Of a stretch of 64,000 nt of DNA, positions 56,202 to 64,000 are shown one piece after another. Positions within the stretch are counted from its first letter, which is position 1; each line of letters begins with the position of its first letter. The translations under genes and the position numbers were made by a program. The notes below the pieces were generated by a model, which was given only the letters and a program-made list of their open reading frames with translations, had not been told where the DNA came from and did no database searches. This DNA comes from Saccharospirillaceae bacterium (lineage in GTDB: Bacteria > Pseudomonadota > Gammaproteobacteria > Pseudomonadales > Oceanobacteraceae): contig JAKVCS010000005.1 of assembly GCA_022448365.1 (NCBI GenBank), forward strand, positions 1-64,000, given 5' to 3'.

Positions 56202-57854
56202 ATGGCCAACCTATGGCGACTGTGGAAAATTCTTTTTATTTTCACTAAATACCGCCTCGACAGTCTGGTACCGGTTGAGCAACTGCCATTATCACTGCGG
56301 ATTGCACTATGGCTGGCGCCCTGGCGCTTAAATCCGGTACCAAGCAAACTGAGCCGCGGTGCACGATTGCGTTTAGCGCTGGAATCTCTGGGTCCGATTT
56401 TCGTTAAGTTTGGTCAGATCCTGTCGACCCGCCCGGACTTAATTCCGGACGATATTGTGTCCGAGTTGCGTCGCTTACAGGATAATGTACCGCCGTTTGA
56501 TAACAACCAGGCCATCGCCGTGATTGAAGATCAACTGGGTAAAAAAATACACGATCTGTTTTCAGAATTCTCCGTCGAACCCCTCGCGTCTGCGTCTATT
56601 GCTCAGGTACATGTCGCTCGTTTGCCACAAGACAGCGGCCATGGCGACCTCGAAGTTGTGGTAAAGGTTGTACGTCCTGGTATCGAACACACCATCGAAC
56701 GAGACCTGCAATTGCTCGAGCTGATGGCGCGTATGCTGGTGAAGTACTCTGTTGATGCGCGACGCCTGAAACCATTGGAAGTGGTCGAAGACTATCGCCA
56801 CACCATTTATGGCGAATTAAACCTGCAAATCGAAGCATCCAATGCGACCCAGTTAAAACGTAATTTTGAAGATTCTGACTCTCTGTACATGCCAGAAATA
56901 TTCTGGGAATACACCCGCAGTAAAGTCATGGTGAGCGAGCGTATCTATGGCATTCCCGTTGCCGATATCGCGGCGCTGAATGCTCAGAATACGGATATGA
57001 AATTATTGGCAGAGCGTGGTGTTGAAATCTTTTTCACCCAGGTATTCCGGGACAGTTTCTTCCACGCCGATATGCACCCGGGTAATATTTTCGTTTCTCG
57101 TGAAAACCCGTCGTCACCCAGATACATCGCCATTGATTGTGGTATCGTTGGTACTCTCACCGAAGAGGATCAGCATTATCTGGCGATGAACCTGCTGGCA
57201 TTTTTTAATCAGGATTATCATCAGGTTGCGCAGCTGCATATTGATTCTGGCTGGGTTCCACCCACCACCAAAGTCCATGAATTCGCCGCTGCGATCCGCA
57301 GCGTATGTGAGCCAATATTTGATAAACCTCTGGCCGAGATCTCTTTTGGTCAGGTGTTAATCCAGCTATTCAGCACCGCCCGTCGCTTTAATATGGAAGT
57401 GCAGCCACAGTTGGTGCTGCTGCAAAAAACCCTGCTGAATATTGAAGGTCTCGGTCGTCAGCTTTATCCACAGCTGGATTTATGGACGACTGCAAAACCG
57501 TATCTGGAACGCTGGATGCGCGATCGCTTTGGACCGAAAGCCGCCTTTAAAGAACTGAAGCGTCAGCTCCCTGGCTGGATCGAAAAAGCACCTCAGATTC
57601 CCGGACTGGTACACGGCGCCCTGTCGCGCCTGAATCACATGGACGAAAACCAGCAGGCCTTGCAGTCAGAGCTCACTCAGCTGCGACTCGAACTGGAAAA
57701 ACAAAGTCAGAAAAAACGTCATCATATTCTTGGTGGGCTGACCACCGGCCTGGGGTTGTTCCTGTGGTGGCAAACTTATGTCCTCGGGCTTCCTGAAATA
57801 GCAGGTCTGAGCGTGGCCGGTGCAGGCCTGTTGTGGCTGCTGATTAAATCCTGA
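56202..57854 (+). CDS. ubiB: Ubiquinone biosynthesis regulatory kinase-like protein UbiB
   Basis: UbiB is an atypical protein-kinase-like ATPase needed for ubiquinone synthesis. The 550-residue protein has the KxGQ motif ([16 protein letters not shown]), the Ala-rich loop [21 protein letters not shown] with the ATP-binding Lys, and [10 protein letters not shown] in the catalytic loop. Two membrane helices end it (about 505-545). It completes ubiE-ubiJ-ubiB. Confidence 0.96.
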   Translation: MANLWRLWKILFIFTKYRLDSLVPVEQLPLSLRIALWLAPWRLNPVPSKLSRGARLRLALESLGPIFVKFGQILSTRPDLIPDDIVSELRRLQDNVPPFDNNQAIAVIEDQLGKKIHDLFSEFSVEPLASASIAQVHVARLPQDSGHGDLEVVVKVVRPGIEHTIERDLQLLELMARMLVKYSVDARRLKPLEVVEDYRHTIYGELNLQIEASNATQLKRNFEDSDSLYMPEIFWEYTRSKVMVSERIYGIPVADIAALNAQNTDMKLLAERGVEIFFTQVFRDSFFHADMHPGNIFVSRENPSSPRYIAIDCGIVGTLTEEDQHYLAMNLLAFFNQDYHQVAQLHIDSGWVPPTTKVHEFAAAIRSVCEPIFDKPLAEISFGQVLIQLFSTARRFNMEVQPQLVLLQKTLLNIEGLGRQLYPQLDLWTTAKPYLERWMRDRFGPKAAFKELKRQLPGWIEKAPQIPGLVHGALSRLNHMDENQQALQSELTQLRLELEKQSQKKRHHILGGLTTGLGLFLWWQTYVLGLPEIAGLSVAGAGLLWLLIKS

Positions 57855-57952
57855 TGCCATACTCGGCTTAGCCGCTTGATTGTTATTCCATCATGCTGGC
57901 AGATAACTTCCGCATTTGATCGCCTTGGGGTATCCTGCATCACCTGATTTTC

Positions 57953-57982
57953 CTCTTTTGCTACCCATAATTAGCAAAAGAG
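57953..57982. repeat. Perfect 11-bp inverted repeat upstream of hisI
   Basis: CTCTTTTGCTA (57953-57963) and TAGCAAAAGAG (57972-57982) flank an 8-nt loop. No T tract follows on either strand, so it is not a typical terminator. It lies 39 bp before the hisI start and could be a protein-binding site or an mRNA hairpin. Confidence 0.6.
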
Positions 57983-58021
57983 CCTGCCGTAGTCGCTGCA
58001 GTAACAGAGCAAGAGAACACA

Positions 58022-58402
58022 ATGAGCAACTGGTTAGATGCTGTGAAATGGGATAGCGATGGTTTAGTGCCAGCAATCGCCCAGGATCATAAAAGTGGTC
58101 GCATTCTGATGATGGCCTGGATGAACCGCGAGGCGCTGGAGCTGAGCGCACAGGAAAACCGCGCGATTTACTATTCCCGCTCGCGCCAGAAGCTATGGCG
58201 TAAAGGCGAGGAGTCCGGCCATGTCCAACAACTGCATGAACTGCGCCTCGATTGTGATGCTGATGTCATTGTGATGCAGGTTGAACAGGTTGGTGGCATT
58301 GCCTGCCATACTGGCAGAGAAAGCTGTTTTTATCAGGTGTATGAAAACGGCCAGTGGATTGCCACCGAACCGGTGTTAAAAGACCCGAAAGATATTTATT
58401 AA
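58022..58402 (+). CDS. hisI: Phosphoribosyl-AMP cyclohydrolase
   Basis: HisI opens the adenine ring of phosphoribosyl-AMP, the third step of histidine synthesis. The 126-residue protein has [29 protein letters not shown] and the zinc-binding DCDAD and [10 protein letters not shown] segments. In this organism HisI and HisE are separate genes, unlike the fused E. coli protein. Confidence 0.96.
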   Translation: MSNWLDAVKWDSDGLVPAIAQDHKSGRILMMAWMNREALELSAQENRAIYYSRSRQKLWRKGEESGHVQQLHELRLDCDADVIVMQVEQVGGIACHTGRESCFYQVYENGQWIATEPVLKDPKDIY

Positions 58403-58444
58403 GCTAGAACCAACATTCACTGAGTTAATGAAACTGAAACAGCT

Positions 58445-58780
58445 ATGAGCGATATTCTCTCTGCTTTGGGCGATATTCTGGAAGAGCGCAAAGGCGCCTC
58501 CAAAGATTCCTCTTATGTAGCCAGCCTTTATCACAAAGGCTTGAACAAGATACTGGAAAAAGTCGGCGAAGAAGCCACTGAAACCATTCTGGCCGCTAAA
58601 GACGCAGAAATCAGCGGCGATAACAAAGATGTGATCTACGAAACCGCCGATTTGTGGTTTCATAGTCTGGTAGCACTGGCGAAGCTGGATGAGCGCCCGG
58701 AAGTGGTGCTCGAAGAACTGGCGCGTCGTTTTGATATTTCCGGGCTGGAAGAAAAAGCGTCCCGTACAGCAAAAGATTAA
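58445..58780 (+). CDS. hisE: Phosphoribosyl-ATP pyrophosphatase
   Basis: HisE removes pyrophosphate from phosphoribosyl-ATP, the second step of histidine synthesis. The 111-residue all-helical protein has [21 protein letters not shown] and [13 protein letters not shown], the Mg2+-coordinating helices. It lies 42 bp downstream of hisI, as in Pseudomonas. Confidence 0.95.
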   Translation: MSDILSALGDILEERKGASKDSSYVASLYHKGLNKILEKVGEEATETILAAKDAEISGDNKDVIYETADLWFHSLVALAKLDERPEVVLEELARRFDISGLEEKASRTAKD

Positions 58781-58794
58781 AACAGTGGATTCGT

Positions 58795-59136
58795 ATGAGC
58801 TCACTCACCGATTGTTTGTTCTGTAGCATTGTTGCCGAAGAGATTCCGGCCAAGATTGTATATCAGGATGAACGATTGATGGCGTTTCACGATATTGCCC
58901 CAAAGGCAGAAACCCATTTATTGGTGATTCCGAAGCGCCATATTGAGAATCTGAACGACCTCAGCCACAGAGATGCGGAACTGATGTCACACCTGATGCT
59001 GAAAATACCTGAAATTGCAGCGCAGCAGGGGTTAACGGGTTTCCGTACTGTCACCAACACAGGTATTGAAGGTGGCCAGGAAGTCTTTCATATGCATTTT
59101 CATATTCTCGGCGGTAAACGCCTGCCGGGATTTTAA
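58795..59136 (+). CDS. HIT-family (HINT-like) nucleotide-binding protein
   Basis: This 113-residue protein belongs to the histidine-triad superfamily, with HMHFHILGG as the HxHxHxx catalytic motif near the C-terminus and CLFCSIVAEEIPAKIVYQDE at the N-terminus. HINT proteins hydrolyse adenosine phosphoramidates. It lies between hisE and tatA. Confidence 0.93.
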   Translation: MSSLTDCLFCSIVAEEIPAKIVYQDERLMAFHDIAPKAETHLLVIPKRHIENLNDLSHRDAELMSHLMLKIPEIAAQQGLTGFRTVTNTGIEGGQEVFHMHFHILGGKRLPGF

Positions 59137-59181
59137 ACGATTGAATAAACTCATCAGAGTAGAAAAATAAGAGGTAATCCC

Positions 59182-59457
59182 ATGCTAAGTGGTATCAGCA
59201 TCTGGCAACTGTTAATCGTTCTGGCCATCGTCATCATGATTTTCGGTACGAAAAAACTGCGTTCACTGGGTGGTGACTTAGGTGGTGCGGTCAAAGGCTT
59301 TAAGAAAGCCATGAATGATGAACCCGCCGAGAAAAAAGACGAAGAAGCAAAAAACCTGACCCACGAGAAAGGTGAAGCGCTGGAAAAAGACGCGGATTTT
59401 ACGGAAAAAGCCGCTGAGAAGACTGCCGAAAAGAACGATAAGCAAGATAAAGCCTGA
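59182..59457 (+). CDS. tatA: Twin-arginine translocase subunit TatA
   Basis: TatA forms the pore-like ring of the Tat pathway, which exports folded proteins. The 91-residue protein has an N-terminal membrane helix (about 6-21), the [20 protein letters not shown] hinge and amphipathic helix, and a Lys/Glu-rich tail. It ends one base into the tatB start codon and opens tatABC. Confidence 0.95.
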   Translation: MLSGISIWQLLIVLAIVIMIFGTKKLRSLGGDLGGAVKGFKKAMNDEPAEKKDEEAKNLTHEKGEALEKDADFTEKAAEKTAEKNDKQDKA

Positions 59458-59768
59458 TGTTCGACATTGGTTTTCTTGAGCTGATGGTGGTTGCCATCCT
59501 GGGCCTTCTGGTACTGGGACCGGAGCGACTGCCTAAAGCGGCACGCAGCCTCGGGCTGATGATTGGTAAAGTGCGTCGTACCATGAGCAACATCCAGGAC
59601 GATCTGGAGCGCCACGCTCGTACCGAAGAGTTGCGGGAAAAACTGAAAGACCCGTATGCAACCTTTATGGACGACGATCAAACAGAAAAAATGGCTGCCA
59701 GTGCGACTGAGAGCAAAAACGAAGACGCCAGCGACCAGCCAGCTGCTAACGAATCCAAACCTTCATGA
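59457..59768 (+). CDS. tatB: Twin-arginine translocase subunit TatB
   Basis: TatB, with TatC, recognises the twin-arginine signal peptide. The 103-residue protein begins [20 protein letters not shown], the TatB membrane helix with its Glu, then GPERLPKAARSLGLMIGKVR. The charged helix and acidic tail follow. It overlaps both neighbours. Confidence 0.95.
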   Translation: MFDIGFLELMVVAILGLLVLGPERLPKAARSLGLMIGKVRRTMSNIQDDLERHARTEELREKLKDPYATFMDDDQTEKMAASATESKNEDASDQPAANESKPS

Positions 59769-60520
59769 GCGATCAGGAACAACCCCTCGTTACCCATTTG
59801 GTGGAATTGCGTAACCGCCTGCTGAAATCTGTTTTAGTGGTGCTGACGCTATTTCTGGGTATGTTTTATTTTGCCAACGATCTGTATCTGATCCTGGTTG
59901 AACCACTATCGACACTGCTGCCTGACACGGGCAACATGATTGCAACCGGTGTTGCATCCCCCTTTTTAGTCCCCTTTAAAATGACGCTGGTACTGGCCGT
60001 TTTATTATCAATACCGTTTATTCTGTTTCAGATCTGGTCGTTTATCGCCCCGGGTCTGTATCAACATGAAAAGCGATTTGGAATTCCTTTACTGATTTCT
60101 TCAGTGATTTTGTTTTATGCCGGTATCGCTTTCGCTTATTACGTGGTGCTGCCACTGGTGTTTGGTTTCTTTACCGCCGCCGGACCGGAAGGTATTTCAT
60201 TTCTGCCGGATATCACCAATATCCTCAACTTTATTCTCAAGATATTTTTTGCCTTTGGTATCGCTTTTGAAATTCCGATTGCGACCTTCCTGATGGTATT
60301 AACCGGTATGACGACGGTAAAGTCTCTGGGCGAAAAGCGTCCGTATATCTTCCTCGGCTGTTTTGTTGTCGGCATGCTGGTAACACCGCCGGATGTAATC
60401 TCCCAAACGGTACTGGCGCTGCCGATGTACTTATTATTTGAAATTGGCGTATTGTTCTCGCGTACTGTAAAGAGTCGGGGCGACGATGAAGGAGAAGAAG
60501 AGAACTCCATCGCACCGTAA
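59765..60520 (+). CDS. tatC: Twin-arginine translocase subunit TatC
   Basis: TatC is the polytopic receptor of the Tat pathway. The 251-residue protein has six membrane helices, LVTHLVELRNRLLKS at the N-terminus, FQIWSFIAPGLYQHEKR, and FGIAFEIPIATFLMV. The start overlaps tatB by 4 bp. A terminator follows. Confidence 0.96.
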   Translation: MSDQEQPLVTHLVELRNRLLKSVLVVLTLFLGMFYFANDLYLILVEPLSTLLPDTGNMIATGVASPFLVPFKMTLVLAVLLSIPFILFQIWSFIAPGLYQHEKRFGIPLLISSVILFYAGIAFAYYVVLPLVFGFFTAAGPEGISFLPDITNILNFILKIFFAFGIAFEIPIATFLMVLTGMTTVKSLGEKRPYIFLGCFVVGMLVTPPDVISQTVLALPMYLLFEIGVLFSRTVKSRGDDEGEEENSIAP

Positions 60521-60552
60521 GCTAATTTATGTACCGATGAATGTCGCTACTG

Positions 60553-60589
60553 AAAAAGCCCGCTCAGTTGTACTGCAGCGGGCTTTTTT
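60553..60589. terminator. Terminator after tatC (bidirectional)
   Basis: A 12-bp stem (AAAAAGCCCGCT with AGCGGGCTTTTT) and a 12-nt loop carry A and T tracts on both sides. It lies between tatC and the converging patatin gene. Confidence 0.92.
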
Positions 60590-60610
60590 GTGGTCCGTTC
60601 CAATAACGAG

Positions 60611-61621
60611 TCAGACATGGATCGGTTTACCGCTTACAGGATCAATATAATCCAGCGATGGCCCCTGATACTGATTCAGAATCAGTTGCACGGTTTGCTC
60701 ACCATACTGGTCAAACCAGAACTTACCGAGGTCACGAATACGCTGAATATTCTCTGAAGTGACACAATCCATCGCCTGAACCGGTGGATTAGCTAAACCC
60801 GGTTGCTTCACCAGCTCACTGTTCACCCGGATATAATTACCCGGCTTGCACAAAGTTAACGCCTGATAAGCAGCAATACGCTGGTCAGATAATATATCGA
60901 TAATCTGTCCCTTTAATGCCCACTGAATAGCACCCCACTTCTGAGACACTTTACCGTTTAATGGCTCGGTTAAATAACCGGTACCAATCGACAACACCCG
61001 TAAGTCATCAACGGCGGTCTGAAACCATCTTTTGGCTTCGGCAATGGCACACATGGTCGGGTTATTAGCAATCACACCACCATCAATGAGCCAGGCCTGC
61101 TGATTATTAATATTCAGCTCGGCGGTTGGGAAATACGTCGGCGCTGCTGACGTCGCATCAACAACCTGTCGGCATGACATCGAACGATGTGCTGCATTGG
61201 TCGATTTAATGACAAGCGGTTTACGGTTATGTATGCCGTAAGTCACCACCAGAGCCGCTTTATCTGACCTAACATCGCCTAAATAGGCATCACCCAATAT
61301 CTGATTTAATACATCGAGTTTACCGGCGCGGGTATATTTGGGTCGTAGAATACCGGGAACAAAAGGCCAGCGACTGCTTTTTGAGAATAACGTCTGCGCC
61401 GTATGACCACCATGCAACTCATCAATTTCTTCCATGCTTTTGTCGGTCGTTGCCAATGCCAAAGCGATGGTGCCACCAGCGCTGGTACCAGCAAAAAAAT
61501 CGACTTCATCGCGCAGGTTTCTTCCCTCACGTTTTAGTTCTTTCTCCACACGGGTTAAGAACTCAGTGGTGGCGGCCCCACGAACGCCACCACCGTCGAG
61601 GGATAAAATCAGTTTAGTCAT
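60611..61621 (-). CDS. Patatin-like phospholipase
   Basis: This 336-residue protein is a patatin-family lipid acyl hydrolase. It begins MTKLILSLDGGGVRG (oxyanion-hole DGGGxRG), has the nucleophile motif GTSAGG (Ser about 47) and the catalytic DGGVIANNP (Asp about 180), so the Ser-Asp dyad is complete. No signal peptide is seen, so it is probably cytoplasmic. The ATG at 61621 is chosen over 61639. The neighbours are tatC and polA; no nucleotide cyclase, type III secretion or defence partner is nearby. Confidence 0.9.
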   Translation of the reverse strand: MTKLILSLDGGGVRGAATTEFLTRVEKELKREGRNLRDEVDFFAGTSAGGTIALALATTDKSMEEIDELHGGHTAQTLFSKSSRWPFVPGILRPKYTRAGKLDVLNQILGDAYLGDVRSDKAALVVTYGIHNRKPLVIKSTNAAHRSMSCRQVVDATSAAPTYFPTAELNINNQQAWLIDGGVIANNPTMCAIAEAKRWFQTAVDDLRVLSIGTGYLTEPLNGKVSQKWGAIQWALKGQIIDILSDQRIAAYQALTLCKPGNYIRVNSELVKQPGLANPPVQAMDCVTSENIQRIRDLGKFWFDQYGEQTVQLILNQYQGPSLDYIDPVSGKPIHV

Positions 61622-61645
61622 GCTACCTTCCCTGGCCAACGTTAA

Positions 61646-64000
61646 TTAATGCGCCTGATCCCAGTTATCACCAATACCCGCGTCAACCAATAGCGGCACT
61701 TTTATTTCGGCCGCTTCCTGCATTTTCTGCTGCAATTCTGCGGCAAAGGCATCAGCCTGATCCTCACGTACTTCGAGAATCAGTTCATCGTGTACCTGCA
61801 TCAACATCCGCGCATCAAAACCGGATTCAGGCAACCAATCAGCCACTTGAATCATTGCACGTTTGATAATGTCCGCAGCGGTTCCCTGCATCGGTGCATT
61901 AATCGCGGTACGTTCTGCGTGCTGGCGACGAGGTGCATTTTTGGCACGAATATCCGGCAGATATAGACGGCGGCCAAAGATGGTTTCAACGTAGCCTTTT
62001 TCTTTCGCCGTTTCGCGGGTGTTATCCATATAGGCCTGTACCCCAGGGTAACGCTGAAAATACAGATTCACATAGTCCTGCGCCTCACCACGACCAATAC
62101 CCAGTTGTTTCGCCAGACCAAAAGCCGACATGCCGTAAATTAAACCGAAGTTAATCGCCTTGGCACTGCGACGCTGGTTATCGGTAACGTCATCTTCACT
62201 GACACCAAACACTTCAGCAGCCGTTGCACGGTGAACATCGCGGTTTTCATTGAAGGCATTTAATAAACCTTCATCACCGGATAAATGCGCCATAATACGC
62301 AGTTCAACCTGGCTATAATCTGCAGCCACCAGCTTATAACCTTCAGGGGCAATAAATGCCTGACGGATACGACGGCCTTCTTCACTTTTAATCGGAATAT
62401 TCTGCAGGTTAGGGTCCGTGGAAGATAACCGTCCGGTCGCGGCAACCGCCTGATGATACGACGTATGTACCCGGCCTGAGCGACTATTAACCATTAATGG
62501 CAGTTTATCGGTATAGGTGCTTTTTAATTTCGCCAGCCCACGGTGTTCGATAATAATTCGTGGCAGTTCAAATTCTTCCGCCAGCTCCACCAGCACTTCT
62601 TCTGCTGTAGACGGTGCACCTTTAGGCGTTTTTTTACGAACCGGTAATTCCAGTTTTTCGAACAGGATAACGCCCAGCTGTTTTGGTGACGCCAAATTAA
62701 ATACTTCGCCCGCCACATCGTGGGCCTGCTGCTCCAGTTGCTGCAGTTTCTGTTCAACCTCAGCACTTTGCTGGTGTAATAAATCGCCGTCGATTAAAGC
62801 ACCGGTTTCTTCCATACCAAACAATACCGGCATGGCACCCATTTCGATATCGGTGAATACCTTACTCAGTGATTCTTCTCGCTGCAGTTTCGGCCACAAG
62901 GTCTGGTGCAGGCGCAAAGTGATATCGGCATCTTCTGCCGCATAAGGGCCAGCCACATCGATATGAATCTGATTGAAGGTTTTTTGTTTCGCACCTTTAC
63001 CAGCAACGTCTTCAAAACTGATGCATTTATGCCCCAGATACTTCAATGCCAGGCTATCCATATCATGACGGGTTGCGACAGAATTCAACACATAAGATTC
63101 TAGCTGAGTATCAAACGCGACGCCTTTAAGCTGAATATCGTAATTAGCCAATACGTGCATATCGTATTTCATATGCTGGCCAACTTTTTTCTGGTTCTTA
63201 TCTTCGAGAATCGGTTTTAGCTGCGTCAATACTGCGGCACGATCCAGCTGCGTTTTACCTTCCGGCAGACAATCATCATCGTGCGCTAAGGGTACATATG
63301 CGGCTTTTCCTGCTTCCACAGCAAAAGACACACCCACAATTTCAGCGTCTTTATAATTTAGCGACGTGGTTTCGGTATCGAAGGCAAATAATTCAGACGC
63401 TTTCAGCGTTTCCAGCCAGCGATCGAGTTCAGCCTGGTCAAAAATAACGTCGTAGTCGCCTTCTATTTTTTCCGGCAACACATCGTCATCACCATCAACA
63501 GCAACAGAAGCGCCAGTCGAAGCAGCAGAGCCACTGGTAGACGATTTATCAGCACCACCACTGAGTTCAGCCGTCCAGGCTTTGAATTCGAAGTGTTGGA
63601 AGATTTCCAGTAGCTTGTCGTGATCAGCTGCAGTGGCAACCCATTCCTGCAATGGTTTTTCTAATTCCACATCACATTTAATGGTCGCTAATTGTTTGGA
63701 TAGAAATGCCTGCTCTTTATGTTCCTCCAAACGTGGCGCCAGCGTTTTTGCACCACGGAAACTTAAGGTTTTAACCTCATCCAGATTGGCATAAACATCT
63801 TCCAGACTGCCTAAACCGGCAATCAGGCCAACGGCCGTTTTTTCGCCCACTTTCGGCACACCAGGAATGTTATCGACTTTATCGCCCATCAACGCCAGAT
63901 AATCGATAATAAATTCCGGACCAATACCAAACTTCTCTTTCACACCTTCTACGTCCATAAACGTGTCGGTCATGGTATTAATCAGAGAGACGTGTTCGTT
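61646..64000 (-). CDS. polA: DNA polymerase I, 5' end outside the window
   Basis: This is the C-terminal ~785 residues of DNA polymerase I. The visible part begins in the 5'-3' exonuclease domain (LALMGDKVDNIPGVPKVGEKT helix-hairpin-helix). The proofreading domain follows, with an intact DxE (FAFDTETTSLN). The polymerase domain has DYSQVELRIMAHLSGD (motif A), RRSAKAINFGLIYGMSAFGL (motif B) and QVHDELILEV (motif C). All catalytic acidic residues are present. The frame stays open to the window end; MTDTF at 63973 is an internal Met, not the start. Confidence 0.97.
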   Translation of the reverse strand, partial: NEHVSLINTMTDTFMDVEGVKEKFGIGPEFIIDYLALMGDKVDNIPGVPKVGEKTAVGLIAGLGSLEDVYANLDEVKTLSFRGAKTLAPRLEEHKEQAFLSKQLATIKCDVELEKPLQEWVATAADHDKLLEIFQHFEFKAWTAELSGGADKSSTSGSAASTGASVAVDGDDDVLPEKIEGDYDVIFDQAELDRWLETLKASELFAFDTETTSLNYKDAEIVGVSFAVEAGKAAYVPLAHDDDCLPEGKTQLDRAAVLTQLKPILEDKNQKKVGQHMKYDMHVLANYDIQLKGVAFDTQLESYVLNSVATRHDMDSLALKYLGHKCISFEDVAGKGAKQKTFNQIHIDVAGPYAAEDADITLRLHQTLWPKLQREESLSKVFTDIEMGAMPVLFGMEETGALIDGDLLHQQSAEVEQKLQQLEQQAHDVAGEVFNLASPKQLGVILFEKLELPVRKKTPKGAPSTAEEVLVELAEEFELPRIIIEHRGLAKLKSTYTDKLPLMVNSRSGRVHTSYHQAVAATGRLSSTDPNLQNIPIKSEEGRRIRQAFIAPEGYKLVAADYSQVELRIMAHLSGDEGLLNAFNENRDVHRATAAEVFGVSEDDVTDNQRRSAKAINFGLIYGMSAFGLAKQLGIGRGEAQDYVNLYFQRYPGVQAYMDNTRETAKEKGYVETIFGRRLYLPDIRAKNAPRRQHAERTAINAPMQGTAADIIKRAMIQVADWLPESGFDARMLMQVHDELILEVREDQADAFAAELQQKMQEAAEIKVPLLVDAGIGDNWDQAH

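Noticed and set aside
60611-61621. Patatin gene as part of a CBASS-type anti-phage system
   Set aside because: The neighbours are tatC and polA; there is no cyclase, sensor or other defence gene in reach.

Overview
The window is a chromosomal, housekeeping-rich stretch from a gammaproteobacterium of about 50% GC. Gene order points to the Oceanospirillales/Pseudomonadales side: birA-coaX-SPOR gene-tRNA-Tyr/Gly/Thr-tuf, metX-metW-DUF4426-rdgB-hemW, ftsY-ftsE-ftsX-rpoH, and the nudF-yqiB-cpdA-yqiA-parE/parC block. A marine Oceanospirillaceae-like organism (Thalassolituus/Oceanobacter/Bermanella type) is an inference from synteny and protein flavour, not a proven identification. I see no insertion sequence, prophage, integron, CRISPR array or plasmid feature. 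No gene-free stretch exceeds about 300 bases; the longest (42400-42645, between ftsY and a divergent unknown gene) holds nothing I recognise.

Layout. 1-3433, minus strand: start of tuf, three tRNAs behind a near-consensus stringent-type promoter, a SPOR protein, coaX, birA and a small Cys-containing exported protein. 3568-8025: a 2-TM potassium channel divergent from a PfkB kinase, then a Na/Pi cotransporter coupled to a small coiled-coil protein. 8194-14525: a TPR membrane protein, then the minus-strand block metX-metW-DUF4426-rdgB-(ZapB-like coiled coil)-hemW, and a divergent unknown protein. 14555-16798: a LysR/DJ-1 pair and a DM13 protein. 16964-22401 is the main accessory element: a Fur box, a PchR-like AraC regulator, an MFS transporter, a TonB-dependent receptor and a SAM O-methyltransferase, with a leader RNA that could hide the MFS ribosome-binding site.

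22466-38291: ThrE exporter, PlsC, IlvA, RpiA, a YdbH-type AsmA-like giant, then the LPS core/lipid A genes waaA, hldE, hldD and lpxL, followed by a MASE3-PAS-GAF-PAS-GGDEF-EAL protein. 38365-43990: rpoH, ftsX, ftsE, ftsY (minus), then an unknown anchored protein and rsmD (plus). 44147-52594, minus strand: parC, three small related lipoproteins, parE, yqiA, cpdA, yqiB and nudF. 52766-60520: tolC, DUF1145, then plus-strand ubiE-ubiJ-ubiB, hisI-hisE-HIT-tatA-tatB-tatC. 60611-64000: a patatin-like phospholipase and polA, whose 5' end lies beyond the window.

How the genes work together. Most of the window serves cell-envelope assembly (heptose, Kdo, lipid A acylation, phospholipid synthesis, AsmA-like lipid transport, Tat export, TolC), division (FtsE/X, FtsY, SPOR, ZapB-like), ubiquinone synthesis and topoisomerase IV. 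The least explained parts are the Fur-type iron cassette with an O-methyltransferase, the lipoprotein triplet between parE and parC, and several small proteins inserted into otherwise conserved operons.
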